Below the pieces are notes generated by a model. It worked only from the letters and a program-made list of their open reading frames with translations, did not search any database and was not told the DNA's origin. DNA of 64,000 nucleotides from an uncultured Planctomycetales bacterium (GTDB lineage: Bacteria; Planctomycetota; Planctomycetia; Isosphaerales; Isosphaeraceae). The DNA lies in NCBI GenBank assembly GCA_903926465.1, contig CAIYJE010000095.1:35521-99520 (forward strand). The letters are read 5' to 3'. Positions 1 through 8,814 of the stretch are shown one piece after another (within the stretch, counting starts at the first letter, position 1; each line of letters opens with the position of its first letter). The position numbers and the translations under genes were made by a program.

Positions 1-837
1 CCCCACTATCTTCATCTCAGGGATCTGCTGAGGCCCGATTTCACGATTTACTACAACATCGACGACTATTCCCAGTACTGGCCTCACCGGGCTGAAAATG
101 TCAACCGCCTGGAGCGAGCCGCGGTCGAGCAGGCCGACCTCACGGTTTGCGTGTCCCGCAAGCGGGCCGACCAGCTCAGAGGTTTCGGAGCCAACTCGGC
201 CGACCGTGTCCGGCACCTGCCTCATGGAACGCCCATTAACAGTGTGGCGCAGGTTGCCTGGGAGCAGCCAGCCCCGCCGCCCGCAGATCTGGCCCAGATC
301 CCAGGCCCCTATCTCGGCTACATCGGGACCCTGGAAGACCGCGTAGACTGGGAATTACTGGATCAACTGGCAGCCGCCCGGCCAGATACCTCGCTGATCC
401 TGATCGGTAAGCCCCACCGTGATTCGCCCGGCAGAAAGCCCACCTGGCAAATCACTCGCCGCCGCTGCCTGGAACGCCCCAACGTGCATCTGCTCGGCTG
501 GCGACCTCAGCAGGTGCTGAACGACTACATTGCCGCCTTCCATGTGTGCATGATCCCATACCTGGTCGATCACCCGTTCAATCAGGTGTGCAGTCCCACC
601 AAGATCATGGATTACATGGGTTCTGGCCGGCCCATGGTCTCAACCGCCCTGCCTGAGTGCATGCTTCATATCGAGCGGTTCGATGTGGCGGGAACAACCG
701 CCGGCTTCCTGGACGCAATCCAGGAGATTCTGAGCCACCGTACAGACGATGGCCGGGCTCAGCTTCGTCACGCGTTCGCCCTGGAAAATCGCTGCGATCG
801 CGTGGCGGAACGCCTGCTTGGCCACCTTGGGCTCTAA
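1..837 (+). CDS. Glycosyltransferase (GT4-like), 5'-truncated by window edge
   Basis: The frame is open from the first base and ends at TAA, giving 278 residues; the true start lies before the window. The visible part begins within an acceptor-domain segment (YYNIDDYSQYW) that in group-1 glycosyltransferases precedes a charged helix and a CVSRKRADQL segment. It then enters a donor-binding Rossmann half with GYIGTLEDRVDW, LILIGKP, NVHLLGWRP and CSPTKIMDYMGSGRPMVST, the last being the usual nucleotide-sugar contact region. The protein probably transfers a sugar from a nucleotide donor to a cell-surface polysaccharide or lipid. The acceptor cannot be predicted. The family resembles TuaH-type enzymes of envelope glycan synthesis. 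A 158-bp gap separates it from the transporter downstream. Confidence 0.85.
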   Translation, partial: PHYLHLRDLLRPDFTIYYNIDDYSQYWPHRAENVNRLERAAVEQADLTVCVSRKRADQLRGFGANSADRVRHLPHGTPINSVAQVAWEQPAPPPADLAQIPGPYLGYIGTLEDRVDWELLDQLAAARPDTSLILIGKPHRDSPGRKPTWQITRRRCLERPNVHLLGWRPQQVLNDYIAAFHVCMIPYLVDHPFNQVCSPTKIMDYMGSGRPMVSTALPECMLHIERFDVAGTTAGFLDAIQEILSHRTDDGRAQLRHAFALENRCDRVAERLLGHLGL

Positions 838-995
838 AGAACCGAGCAGAACGACAATTACCGGCAAGTCAGTTCTGGCACGCCCCTTGCGCACGGGGTA
901 AAGTTGGCTGATCCTCGCCAGTGTTGAGCCCCCATTCCCTGGGCTTCTCTCGCCAACTGGCTCGCCCCTGCCTGTTCGTTCCTCAGGACTCGCCC

Positions 996-2219
996 ATGAG
1001 TGCTCCGACGATCGCCAAGCTCTGCGTGATGATGTTCCTTCAGTACTTCGTCTGGGGGATCTGGTTACCGATCTTACCGCTGAAGCTCGGAACCCTCGGT
1101 CTGAACCCGAATCAGATCTCCATGATCATGGCCTGCTACGGCTTTGGCGCCATCCTCGGCCCATTCGTCATCGGTCAAATCGCCGACCGTTACGTGGCCG
1201 CCCAACGCGTGCTTTCCGCGGTTCACATCATTGGCGGTATGATGCTCATTTATGCATCGACCCTGACCACGTACTGGCCGATCTTCCTGACGCTCTTCAT
1301 CTATTGCAACCTGTACATGCCCACGATGGGCCTCTCAAACGCCATCGCGTTCAAGGCGCTTGGGGAAGCGAACGCCAAGTATTTTGCCTGGGTTCGGAAC
1401 CTGGGAACCATTGGCTGGATTGCGGCTGGCTTCTTCTTCACCTGGTACCTCTACAACTTCAAGCCCGAAGGCGTGCTTGAGTGCTTCAAGCTGGCTGGGT
1501 ACGTCTCTATTGCCTACGGCGTGTTTAGCTGGTTCCTGCCTCATACCCCGCCAACCCCTGCCAAGGCCACGGACCCTGTTGATAAGAAGTCGACCCTGAT
1601 TGAGAGCCTCGAACTGCTCAAGAATCCGTCTTTTGCCGTTCTCGTCTTCACGGCCGGCGTGATCGGTATCATGCTCGCCTTCTACTTCGGTTGCGAAGGG
1701 ACTTTCCTCACCGATAAGGTCGGGATCAAAGAGGAAGAAGTCGGGTCCTACATGGCAATCGGCCAGATTGCCGAAATGCTCGTCATGTTCCTGGTCCCCT
1801 TCGCCATCACAAAGCTCGGCGTGAAGAACACGATGATTCTGGGTGCCCTGTTCTGGGCGGCCCGATTCGGTCTCTCAATCCTGGGCCAGCCACAGTGGTT
1901 GATGATTTCGACCATCGCCTTCCATGGCTTCTGCTTCGGGTTCTTCTTCGTGGTCGCGTTCATGTTCGTGGACAAGGCTGCCTCGGCCGATATCAAGTCC
2001 ACGGCCCAGAACCTGCTCGTCTTCGTGGTTTACGGGCTCGGTACGGTTGTGGGGAACCTCCTGGTTGGCCCGCTGCGAACCGCGTTTGGGAACAACTGGG
2101 CGGCCATCTGGGCCGGCCCATTCGTACTGACCCTGCTCGCCATTGCGGCGTTTGCCCTCTTCTTCAATCCCAAGGAGATTGGCGAGGCAGAGAACCTCAG
2201 CGGCGCATCGCACCACTGA
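996..2219 (+). CDS. MFS transporter, nucleoside:H+ symporter (NupG/YegT) type
   Basis: A 407-residue integral membrane protein with about twelve hydrophobic segments. The N-terminus (MMFLQYFVWGIWLPILPLKL, then a GPFVIGQIADR loop) and the RNLGTIGWIAAGF segment match the Nuc_H_symport family, where YegT has the same order of motifs. It probably imports a nucleoside or related small solute by proton symport in the cytoplasmic membrane. The ATG at 996 is preferred over an upstream in-frame start at 921: the extra 25 residues are hydrophilic and the family begins shortly before the first membrane helix. It is a single gene, followed 22 bp later by a perfect hairpin. Substrate is unknown. Confidence 0.88.
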   Translation: MSAPTIAKLCVMMFLQYFVWGIWLPILPLKLGTLGLNPNQISMIMACYGFGAILGPFVIGQIADRYVAAQRVLSAVHIIGGMMLIYASTLTTYWPIFLTLFIYCNLYMPTMGLSNAIAFKALGEANAKYFAWVRNLGTIGWIAAGFFFTWYLYNFKPEGVLECFKLAGYVSIAYGVFSWFLPHTPPTPAKATDPVDKKSTLIESLELLKNPSFAVLVFTAGVIGIMLAFYFGCEGTFLTDKVGIKEEEVGSYMAIGQIAEMLVMFLVPFAITKLGVKNTMILGALFWAARFGLSILGQPQWLMISTIAFHGFCFGFFFVVAFMFVDKAASADIKSTAQNLLVFVVYGLGTVVGNLLVGPLRTAFGNNWAAIWAGPFVLTLLAIAAFALFFNPKEIGEAENLSGASHH

Positions 2220-2241
2220 CGTTCGAAAGCATGTTTCCAGG

Positions 2242-2270
2242 GGTCCGGGTGGATTTCATCCACCCGGACC
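2242..2270 (+). terminator. Perfect 13-bp hairpin after the MFS transporter
   Basis: The arms GGTCCGGGTGGAT and ATCCACCCGGACC are exact reverse complements around a TTC loop, starting 22 bp after the transporter stop. The following bases (TTCGGTTT) are only moderately T-rich. The hairpin can serve both this gene and the convergent desaturase. Confidence 0.75.
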
Positions 2271-2394
2271 TTCGGTTTGCTAGCGGCCCGATTAAGCCTT
2301 CAATCCACGCAGTTTACCGTGGTAAGTTCAGCGGAGCCGGGCCAGGGGCGCGGTAAATACCAGAATTGGTGCCGCTGTCAGATGTGGCTGGTGG

Positions 2395-3897
2395 CTACCG
2401 GCCGGCAGGAAAGTCGCGGGCAATTCGGGCGGCCGTGATCTTGCCGCCTTGAACCACCATGGGTAGCCCAGGGCCAGGCTGAACCGATCCACCCACCAGG
2501 TACAGGCCTGGAATATCGGGCCTGTAGTTGATGGGGCGAAAGCTCCCTTGCAGCACGTTGTGCTTGGGGCTTAGACCATAAATCGATCCCCGGAATGACA
2601 GGAACTTCTTCTGCCAGTCGGCCGGGCCGGTAATGGTCATCGTTTGGATCGATTCTCGTAAGCCTGGCAGCCCCGCCTCTTCCAGCCGGTTCAGGATCTT
2701 CTCTGCAAAGCGTTCCTGGAAGTCGGCCGGTAAAGGATGCGCGGGGTCGAGCGCGGGCACACTGATCACGATGAACGGATTGCATCCGCCGGGAATGGCG
2801 TCTTGGGGGTCGGTGTCTGAAGTGGTGTTCACATAAATGGGTGGATCTGCTGGATACTCTTTGCGAACAAAGAGTTCTTGGTAGACATGCTCAGACCCTT
2901 TGGTAAGCACCAGCAGGTGGTGCTTGAGGTTTGGCCAGGTTCGGTTGCACCCAAGCTGAAGCGTAAAGAACGAGACCGCTGGGTCTGCGTCCTCCGCGCG
3001 CAGGGCTTCTACCTCGGGAGTAAAACCTCGCCCTCCATGCAGCATTTGGTAGGTGGGCACGAGGTCGCAATTGGAAACGATAATCTTGGCGTCGATGAAT
3101 CCGGCCGAGGTTGCCACGCCACGCACTTGGCCCGTGGAATCGAGCTCAATTCGCTCAACATCGGTTTGGGTCTGGATATCGACACCGCGTTCACGGCAGG
3201 CTCTCGCGATGGCCAGCGGAATGGCGTGAACCCCTCCTACTGGATACCAGACACCTTCGCGGATGATGGTCCAGGGGATGATTGCCAGCGAGGCTGGAGC
3301 GGTGCGTGGCTCGAAACCTGAGAAGGTCGGGAAGCCGTAGAGCAGTTCGTGGACTCTGGGAGACCGGAAGTACTGGTCGAGAAGGGCCGCGTATCCCAGG
3401 TTGGGAGAGATGGTGGCCGCCGAGAGCATTAACCGGGAGAAGAAGACCTTGCTCCAGCCGTCGATGATCCGGTCACAGTAGGAATGCCCAAGTCTGCGAG
3501 CAAACTTATCGACCCGTTTCATGAACCGATGCAGCCCTTCGCCGTCTGCCGGTTCGATGGCACCAAAGGCCGAGGCCAAACCCGCTTCGCCAGCAGGCAC
3601 GTCAATCGCAGTGCCATCACTAAGCACCACCCGGAAGGCTGGGTCCAGCCGCCTCATGGTCAGGTAAGCGTCTGGATCCAGGCCGCTCGCCTTGAATAGC
3701 TCGCGGTAAACCCAGTTCAAGACGATGATGCTTGGCCCCTCGTCCCATCGGAATCCAGCTTCAACTCGCTGGCTTGCCTTGCCACCAATCTCGGTGTGCC
3801 GTTCACACACCGTCACGTCATAGCCGTGCCGCCTTAACTCAAGTGCCGTTGCCAGGCCACCTACGCCACCACCAACCACTACGACCTTCCGAGCCAT
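2395..3897 (-). CDS. CrtI-type FAD-dependent carotenoid/squalene desaturase
   Basis: 500 residues. The N-terminus holds the dinucleotide-binding fold (VVVGGGVGGLATALELRRHG, then ERHTEIGGKASQ). The C-terminus holds the family signature (GLYLVGGSVQPGPGLPMVVQGG), in which FAD is contacted again. This is the phytoene desaturase/dehydrosqualene desaturase superfamily, which also includes HpnE and CrtN/CrtP. Planctomycetes are reported to make C30 carotenoids from squalene, so a CrtN/CrtP-like role is plausible, but the sequence does not fix the substrate. An AAAGGA ribosome site lies about ten bases before the ATG. No synthase (crtB/M) is nearby. A PlsC-like acyltransferase and a GT39-like enzyme lie on the same strand 1.4-3.7 kb upstream. 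Confidence 0.88.
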   Translation of the reverse strand: MARKVVVVGGGVGGLATALELRRHGYDVTVCERHTEIGGKASQRVEAGFRWDEGPSIIVLNWVYRELFKASGLDPDAYLTMRRLDPAFRVVLSDGTAIDVPAGEAGLASAFGAIEPADGEGLHRFMKRVDKFARRLGHSYCDRIIDGWSKVFFSRLMLSAATISPNLGYAALLDQYFRSPRVHELLYGFPTFSGFEPRTAPASLAIIPWTIIREGVWYPVGGVHAIPLAIARACRERGVDIQTQTDVERIELDSTGQVRGVATSAGFIDAKIIVSNCDLVPTYQMLHGGRGFTPEVEALRAEDADPAVSFFTLQLGCNRTWPNLKHHLLVLTKGSEHVYQELFVRKEYPADPPIYVNTTSDTDPQDAIPGGCNPFIVISVPALDPAHPLPADFQERFAEKILNRLEEAGLPGLRESIQTMTITGPADWQKKFLSFRGSIYGLSPKHNVLQGSFRPINYRPDIPGLYLVGGSVQPGPGLPMVVQGGKITAARIARDFPAGR

Positions 3898-4003
3898 CCC
3901 GTTGAATCCTTTCGTGAGGTAACAGGGCTACTGCCTGATGGATCGATCAGGTCTTCTTGCAATTCATGAATGGGGTGCACACAGGAACAAACAACCCCAA
4001 GAT

Positions 4004-4027
4004 ACAGCCGGGGGCGGCTGTCCTACA
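4004..4027. repeat. Half copy of the nested palindromic repeat found at 55 kb
   Basis: 24 bases match the right arm of the 55050-55126 inverted repeat with a single difference (CAGCCGG versus CAGCCGA), ending in GGCTGTCCTACA. It lies between two minus-strand genes. The left arm is absent here. Two copies 51 kb apart show that this is a dispersed genomic repeat. Confidence 0.8.
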
Positions 4028-4060
4028 CGTGCAACCCAATTGTGAATGACTATCGAAGCG

Positions 4061-4423
4061 TTAGTCTTTGAGTTTGATGGGAACCTTGTCGATTTTCGCG
4101 GCCAGAATGAAGTCATTCTCGGTAAGCCCGCCAACGGCGTGCGTCCAGACCTCCATCATCACGGTGCGGTATCCTGTGAGGTGCATGTCCGGGTGATGTC
4201 CCTCATCTTCGGCCAGGAACGCAACCCGGTTCAGGAACTCCATGGCGGCCATGAAATGCTTGCAGGTCCATTCCCTGTAGATGCGGTGGCCGTGGGGAGA
4301 GAGGGTCCAACCCGGCAGCGAGTGCAACAGTCTCAACACGTCTCCCTGGCTGAGCAGCGGAACGCCGCCCTCGCAGGCCAGGCACTTCTTGGAAGCGAGC
4401 TCGTCGTGCATGGAAGGGGGCAT
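4061..4423 (-). CDS. Pterin-4a-carbinolamine dehydratase (PhhB/DCoH family)
   Basis: 120 residues, matching the usual family length of about 100-120. The core EDEGHHPDMHL carries the paired histidines that catalyse dehydration of 4a-hydroxytetrahydropterin, and the C-terminus has THAVGGLTENDF, the conserved closing motif. The enzyme recycles the pterin cofactor of aromatic amino-acid hydroxylases. No such hydroxylase is in the window, so the physiological partner is unknown. In bacteria without a hydroxylase the family may act in molybdopterin or folate metabolism. Two Cys residues near the N-terminus (KKCLACEGG) form a small CxxC-like extension seen in several bacterial members. It lies 97 bp after panB on the same strand. 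Confidence 0.93.
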   Translation of the reverse strand: MPPSMHDELASKKCLACEGGVPLLSQGDVLRLLHSLPGWTLSPHGHRIYREWTCKHFMAAMEFLNRVAFLAEDEGHHPDMHLTGYRTVMMEVWTHAVGGLTENDFILAAKIDKVPIKLKD

Positions 4424-4520
4424 GATGATTTCCTTTTTCTATCGAATGGTTCAATCGTGACCAGGAGCTGGAATGTGCGAAACCGATGCCAGTATTTGCT
4501 TCGAATTGGCGTTTCAAGGA

Positions 4521-5342
4521 TCAGGAAAAGCTTTCACGGTCAGTTGGAAAGCGTCGGTGTGTAACGTCGTCTACATAGGCCCGAGCGGCATCTCGAATGG
4601 TTGTGGCAAGCTCTGCATACTTGCGTGCAAACCTCGGCTGGAAGGAATCAAGCATTCCAAGCAGGTCATGCAAGACCAGGACCTGGCCATCACAGCCAAC
4701 CCCCGCGCCAATTCCAATGGTCGGCACGGCGATTGCTTTGGTTACCTCTATGGCCAGCGGTGCGGGAATACACTCAAGGACCACGGCAAAGGCTCCAGCG
4801 TCGGCAACCGCTCGCGCATCGTCGAGCAGGGCCTCCTGGTCTCGCTGAACCTTGTACCCGCCCAGGCGATGCACCGATTGAGGCATCAGGCCGATGTGCC
4901 CCATCACCGGAATGCCAGCATTGACCAGTGCCGAGATGGTGGGAGCGAAGGCTCGGCCCCCCTCCAGTTTGACGGCACGACATCGCGTTTCTTTGAGTAG
5001 CCGGCCGGCCGCGCGAACGGCGTCGGTTACCGAGGGCTGGTAGCTCATGAACGGCAGGTCGGCCACCACCAGTGCCCGGCGGGCGGCGCGGGCTACCATT
5101 TCGGTGTGGTAGACCATTTGATCCAGGGTCACGGGCAGCGTGGTCTCGTGACCTTGCACGGCCGTTCCCAGTGAATCTCCAACCAGCAGGCAATCCACGC
5201 CGCCTTCGTCAAGCAGCCGGGCGGTTGGAAAGTCATAGGCGGTCAAAACGGAGATCGGACGCCCCTGAGCCTTCCAGCGTGCAAAGTCTGGGAGTGTGAC
5301 GGGCCGGGTCGGTTCCGATGTTTCAGCCTTCGTTGTCGGCAT
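4521..5342 (-). CDS. panB: 3-methyl-2-oxobutanoate hydroxymethyltransferase
   Basis: 273 residues, normal for PanB. It transfers a hydroxymethyl group from methylenetetrahydrofolate to alpha-ketoisovalerate, the first committed step to pantothenate and coenzyme A. Visible signatures: ISVLTAYDFPTARLLD, LLVGDSLG (Mg-binding Asp), KLEGG, MGHIGLMPQ, VLECIP and PTIGIGAG. The ATG lies inside the end of the upstream GT39-like gene (20-bp overlap), which suggests translational coupling. The folate-using MetF gene is far away, and panC and panD are not in the window. Confidence 0.97.
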   Translation of the reverse strand: MPTTKAETSEPTRPVTLPDFARWKAQGRPISVLTAYDFPTARLLDEGGVDCLLVGDSLGTAVQGHETTLPVTLDQMVYHTEMVARAARRALVVADLPFMSYQPSVTDAVRAAGRLLKETRCRAVKLEGGRAFAPTISALVNAGIPVMGHIGLMPQSVHRLGGYKVQRDQEALLDDARAVADAGAFAVVLECIPAPLAIEVTKAIAVPTIGIGAGVGCDGQVLVLHDLLGMLDSFQPRFARKYAELATTIRDAARAYVDDVTHRRFPTDRESFS

Positions 5343-6849
5343 GATCTGGCTCGGTCAGTTTCAACAGAAGCAGGCCGGGTTCCTGAAAAATCACCCGGTC
5401 AACGGAGCTGGGGTCGCCGGGAAACTCAGGGGTGGGGCCCCTGGGATCGGCCATCTCCGCGAAGTATCGAGCGCCACGAAGATGATACCATGAGATGAGC
5501 TTTGCGGGCGTGGCCTTCTCTTGTTTCATTTCAACCCCCCACTCACCCAGGGCACGCTTGACGGCGGCCGGATTCCATTCCATCCGCATCCCTCTGCGAT
5601 TGGCGGCGTAGATCACGGCTTCTCGACCAATCATCAGAGCATCGCCAGGAATCGCCTGGCCCAGTTTCAAACCACGCTCCTGAAATTGCACCCACTCTGG
5701 TGGCGTGGTCCAGGTAGTCCGTGCATGGTAAATGCTGGTCCCCAGCAGCGTGAGCATCAGGAAACCACTGATCAGGCCACCACCGTATCCAGGCCTGAGC
5801 CGCCGAACGCACGCCAGCCCCTCAACGGCAGCCGCTGCCACGGCCGGCGCCAGCAATAGCCAGTAATACTCGTGGTGCAGCTTGCCGGCCACCAGCACCA
5901 GAATTCCCGATGCACCCAGGGCCCAAAGCCTCCAGAGCTTGACCCCTTGGCCCTTCCAAAGGCCCCACGCCGCCAGGACCACTCCCAACGTTGAGAACGC
6001 CCTGACCACGCCGAACCTGAAAATCCAGTGTGCAGTCTCCATGGAAAACCACGATCTCGGTTCGAGCACACTGAGCCAGACCGAGGCATTAACCGTTGAA
6101 GCGGTGGCTCCCACACTCATGCAACGCGCAGCATGCACGTACCAGAAACAGGCCGGGATCAGCAGCGAGCCCAAAATCAGGACCAGCGCCACAATTCGAC
6201 GGCGCACGTCGAGCTGGGGGACCGTTTGGAGCCGCTGCCAGATGAGCCAACCCGCAGGCAACAGAGCGAAAATCCAGAGCACCTTCACGGCCAGGCCAGT
6301 TGCCAGTGTCAGCCAGGCCAGGTCGGCACGTACGGCTCCACCCTTCACACGCCAGCGATCCCAGAGCATGGTCCCAGTAAGTACCAGCCCTAGCGCCAGC
6401 GCGTCGGGCTGAAAGGCCCTTCCGTAGCGCACCGTGACAGGCATGGCCGCAAAGATCAAGGTTGCCGTGGATGCCTGCCACGCACCGGCCTGACGCCTGA
6501 CAAGGAGGTAGAGCGACACGCCGCCCAGGCCGATTGCGAGCCCAGAAACCGCACGGCCGGCCGCCTCCAGAGAGATGGGAAGCCACCTGGCCAGCAGCAC
6601 CACCGCCTCTTGATAGATGGGAGGCTCAACCAGGAACAGGCTGGGAAACGGGGCGGTATCAAGCTGCGGAAAGAGGAACCCCGAGCCTCGCTCCAGGTTC
6701 CGCGCAACCATGGCCGAAGGGATTTGCCGGCCCACGTAGTTTTCTACAATGGGCTGGTCAATGGCCAGCAGTCGGATGGCCAGGGTGAAGCAGAACAGCC
6801 CGATCAGCCAGCAACGCTCGCGCATGGGAAGTTGCTGATCAGTAGGCAT
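5323..6849 (-). CDS. GT39/ArnT-like membrane glycosyltransferase
   Basis: About 508 residues with some ten hydrophobic helices followed by a soluble C-terminal domain of about 120 residues. The first helix leads into an acidic loop (QPIVENYVGRQIPSAMVARN) with a Glu at the place where dolichyl-phosphate-mannose and ArnT-type GT-C enzymes keep an acidic catalytic residue. It probably transfers a sugar from a polyprenyl-phosphate donor on the outer face of the cytoplasmic membrane. The start is uncertain: in-frame ATGs occur at 6906, 6849 and 6825 and none has a clear ribosome site. The middle one gives an 11-bp overlap with the upstream acyltransferase gene. Sugar and acceptor are unknown. Confidence 0.8.
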   Translation of the reverse strand: MPTDQQLPMRERCWLIGLFCFTLAIRLLAIDQPIVENYVGRQIPSAMVARNLERGSGFLFPQLDTAPFPSLFLVEPPIYQEAVVLLARWLPISLEAAGRAVSGLAIGLGGVSLYLLVRRQAGAWQASTATLIFAAMPVTVRYGRAFQPDALALGLVLTGTMLWDRWRVKGGAVRADLAWLTLATGLAVKVLWIFALLPAGWLIWQRLQTVPQLDVRRRIVALVLILGSLLIPACFWYVHAARCMSVGATASTVNASVWLSVLEPRSWFSMETAHWIFRFGVVRAFSTLGVVLAAWGLWKGQGVKLWRLWALGASGILVLVAGKLHHEYYWLLLAPAVAAAAVEGLACVRRLRPGYGGGLISGFLMLTLLGTSIYHARTTWTTPPEWVQFQERGLKLGQAIPGDALMIGREAVIYAANRRGMRMEWNPAAVKRALGEWGVEMKQEKATPAKLISWYHLRGARYFAEMADPRGPTPEFPGDPSSVDRVIFQEPGLLLLKLTEPDHADNEG

Positions 6850-7624
6850 CGGGTGCGCCGGGGGTCTTACCCTGAAATCTGGCCCGGATTCGGGCGTAAC
6901 GCTCATTCATCGAGGTAGGACCGCGCAAAAGGATGGTGAAGCGATCTGGGTCTTGCGACTGCACGTCGGTTCCAAGCGCATCCAGTTCTTCGGTCACCCG
7001 CTGCGCCCAGTCGGTGAGGATCGTTGCGCGCTCCTGACGTTCGACCCAGACCGGCGTGCCGAAGCGCACGAACACCTCTGGTTTTTGCTCCTGCCAGAAC
7101 TCGAACTTTAATGCCACGGGAACGATGCGTAACCGACCTGCCGTATTGAGCAGAGCGCGCAATCCAGGCTGGAAAACCAGCGGCCTGTCATTGTTGGGTG
7201 CCACCAGTCCCTGGGGGAACACCCAGATGCCGGCCCGCCGGCGAGCCAGCAGTTCTACGGTGTATCGCAAGGACTCGCGGAGTGAGCTGGGGTTGGCCCG
7301 GTCTACCGAGTAGGCACCAATGCGCTGGAAGAAGCGGAATCGACGCAGATTGAAATGCTCCATCATCCCGTAGCCGTCGACTGGAATTGACTCATTGAGG
7401 GTATGTGCCAGAAACACATCCCACCAGCAAGAGTGGTTGGCGGCAAAGATGAGGCCCGAATCATCAGCGTCCAGTTCCGCACGCAAGCGATCGAGCCCTT
7501 GCACTCGAACGGCGTGAAAGTTCTTGCGAACCGACCGCACGATCATCTGATGGACGGCCATCCTTGGCCAGCCATGCTTGTAGGCCCGCACAATCCCGCT
7601 GTCGGTTCCCCTTTCCCTTGTCAT
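6839..7624 (-). CDS. PlsC-like lysophospholipid/glycerol acyltransferase
   Basis: 261 residues. It has the acyltransferase block I NHSCWWD (NHx4D), followed by a block III region GIWVFPQG in which the usual FPEG glutamate is a glutamine. Family members move an acyl chain from acyl-ACP or acyl-CoA to a glycerol- or sugar-linked hydroxyl at the membrane. An AGGGAG ribosome site precedes the ATG by a few bases. It opens a closely packed minus-strand group with the GT39-like enzyme and panB. In staphyloxanthin-type C30 carotenoid pathways an acyltransferase acts after a desaturase and a glycosyltransferase, so a link to the CrtI-like gene is possible but unproven. Confidence 0.85.
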   Translation of the reverse strand: MTRERGTDSGIVRAYKHGWPRMAVHQMIVRSVRKNFHAVRVQGLDRLRAELDADDSGLIFAANHSCWWDVFLAHTLNESIPVDGYGMMEHFNLRRFRFFQRIGAYSVDRANPSSLRESLRYTVELLARRRAGIWVFPQGLVAPNNDRPLVFQPGLRALLNTAGRLRIVPVALKFEFWQEQKPEVFVRFGTPVWVERQERATILTDWAQRVTEELDALGTDVQSQDPDRFTILLRGPTSMNERYARIRARFQGKTPGAPDAY

Positions 7625-7709
7625 AGATCTCCCTGTCAGGGCTTGGAATCCGGCTGGGGCAAACCGCGCCGGAGTTGTGTCCGGCAGCGGCTGCGGTGAA
7701 TGGTTTCTG

Positions 7710-8681
7710 TTACTGAGACCATGCGGTGGGAACGCGATCCCAGCGATGCGATCTCATCTTTTGCATCAGGACGGGGTCAAGAGCGGGTCGACCACTCACG
7801 CCGCAATTTGCTTCGACATTGCGCAGTTTTCTCATTCCTGGAATGATGGTGGTTACGTCTGGGTTCTGGAGAATCCACCTTAGCGCCAGTTCGGGCATGG
7901 TCATTCCTGGCGGAATATCCTTGAGGAGCTGTTCCGCCCGCTCCACGCTGGCCTTCAGATTTTCTGGGTTGAAGTAGCCGTTCCGCCAATCTCCGTCTGG
8001 CCAGCGTGTGTCGGCGTTCAGGGTGCCGGTCAGAGTTCCTTCGTCAAATGGCACGCGTGCGATCACCGCCACGTTTTTCTCTCGACAGAGCGGGAAGAGG
8101 GCATCTTCGGGCGCCTGATCGAACAGGTTGTAAATCACTTGCACGGAATCAACATGGCCAGATAGCACCGCTCCCATGCCGTTCCATGGCTCCCAGCGGT
8201 TCACGCTCACTCCAAAGCCGCCAATAACTCCCTCTCGCTTGAGGTCGTCAATGGCTCGCTGCCAGGTTTCATCATGCGCCCAGGCGTCTTCCCAGACATG
8301 GCACTGCTGGAGGTCAATATGGTCCAGGCCTAGATTTTCCAGGCTCTTGTGCGTCATCTCGCGGATGTAGTTTGCCGGAAACACATCGGCCAGCGCAAAC
8401 CCACGCTGAGATGGCCAGGTCCGGTTCTTGGGTGGAATTTTGGTGGCCACCCGCAGCTTGCGGCTCTTGTGCGCCTTGATCAGCGCTCCCAGCATGGTCT
8501 CGCTATGGCCTTCGCCGTAGGCGTAAGCCGTGTCAAAGAAATTGCAGCCCAGCTCCACGGCCTTTTCCAGAGAATGCCGGGTTTCCGCATCATCGGCGCC
8601 TGACCAGCCGGCCAACCCCCACATTCCGTAACCCACCTCACTGACGTTCCAGCCCAGCCGACCAAATTGCCGAGATTCCAT
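7710..8681 (-). CDS. Aldo/keto reductase
   Basis: 323 residues from the preferred ATG, which has a GGAGGAG ribosome site about seven bases upstream; an earlier in-frame ATG at 8714 lacks one. The catalytic tetrad is visible: Asp and Tyr in FFDTAYAYGEGHSE, Lys in VATKI and His in LQQCHVWED. NADPH-binding segments follow, including IPGMRKLRNVEANC near the C-terminus. The enzyme should reduce an aldehyde or ketone with NADPH in the cytoplasm. It resembles the YajO/IolS/Tas branch with an extended substrate loop. The substrate cannot be inferred from its neighbours. Confidence 0.92.
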   Translation of the reverse strand: MESRQFGRLGWNVSEVGYGMWGLAGWSGADDAETRHSLEKAVELGCNFFDTAYAYGEGHSETMLGALIKAHKSRKLRVATKIPPKNRTWPSQRGFALADVFPANYIREMTHKSLENLGLDHIDLQQCHVWEDAWAHDETWQRAIDDLKREGVIGGFGVSVNRWEPWNGMGAVLSGHVDSVQVIYNLFDQAPEDALFPLCREKNVAVIARVPFDEGTLTGTLNADTRWPDGDWRNGYFNPENLKASVERAEQLLKDIPPGMTMPELALRWILQNPDVTTIIPGMRKLRNVEANCGVSGRPALDPVLMQKMRSHRWDRVPTAWSQ

Positions 8682-8731
8682 CAACCCGCTCCTCCGCGTT
8701 CGCAGCCCGTGCATTGTTCAATCGAAATTTC

Positions 8732-8773
8732 AAAAAGAGGAACCAGCGCCCCGAGTTCGAGGTGCTGGTCCCC
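8732..8773 (-). terminator. Hairpin with T tract after the DUF1080 gene
   Basis: Read on the minus strand, a 9-bp stem (ACCAGCGCC with GGTGCTGGT, one G-U pair) plus two outer G-C pairs is followed by CTCTTTTTG. It starts about 40 bases after the DUF1080 stop codon, a good intrinsic-terminator arrangement. Confidence 0.72.
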
Positions 8774-8814
8774 GTTCTGAATGAGCGATCATCGGGTATT
8801 CACACCCAAAAAGA

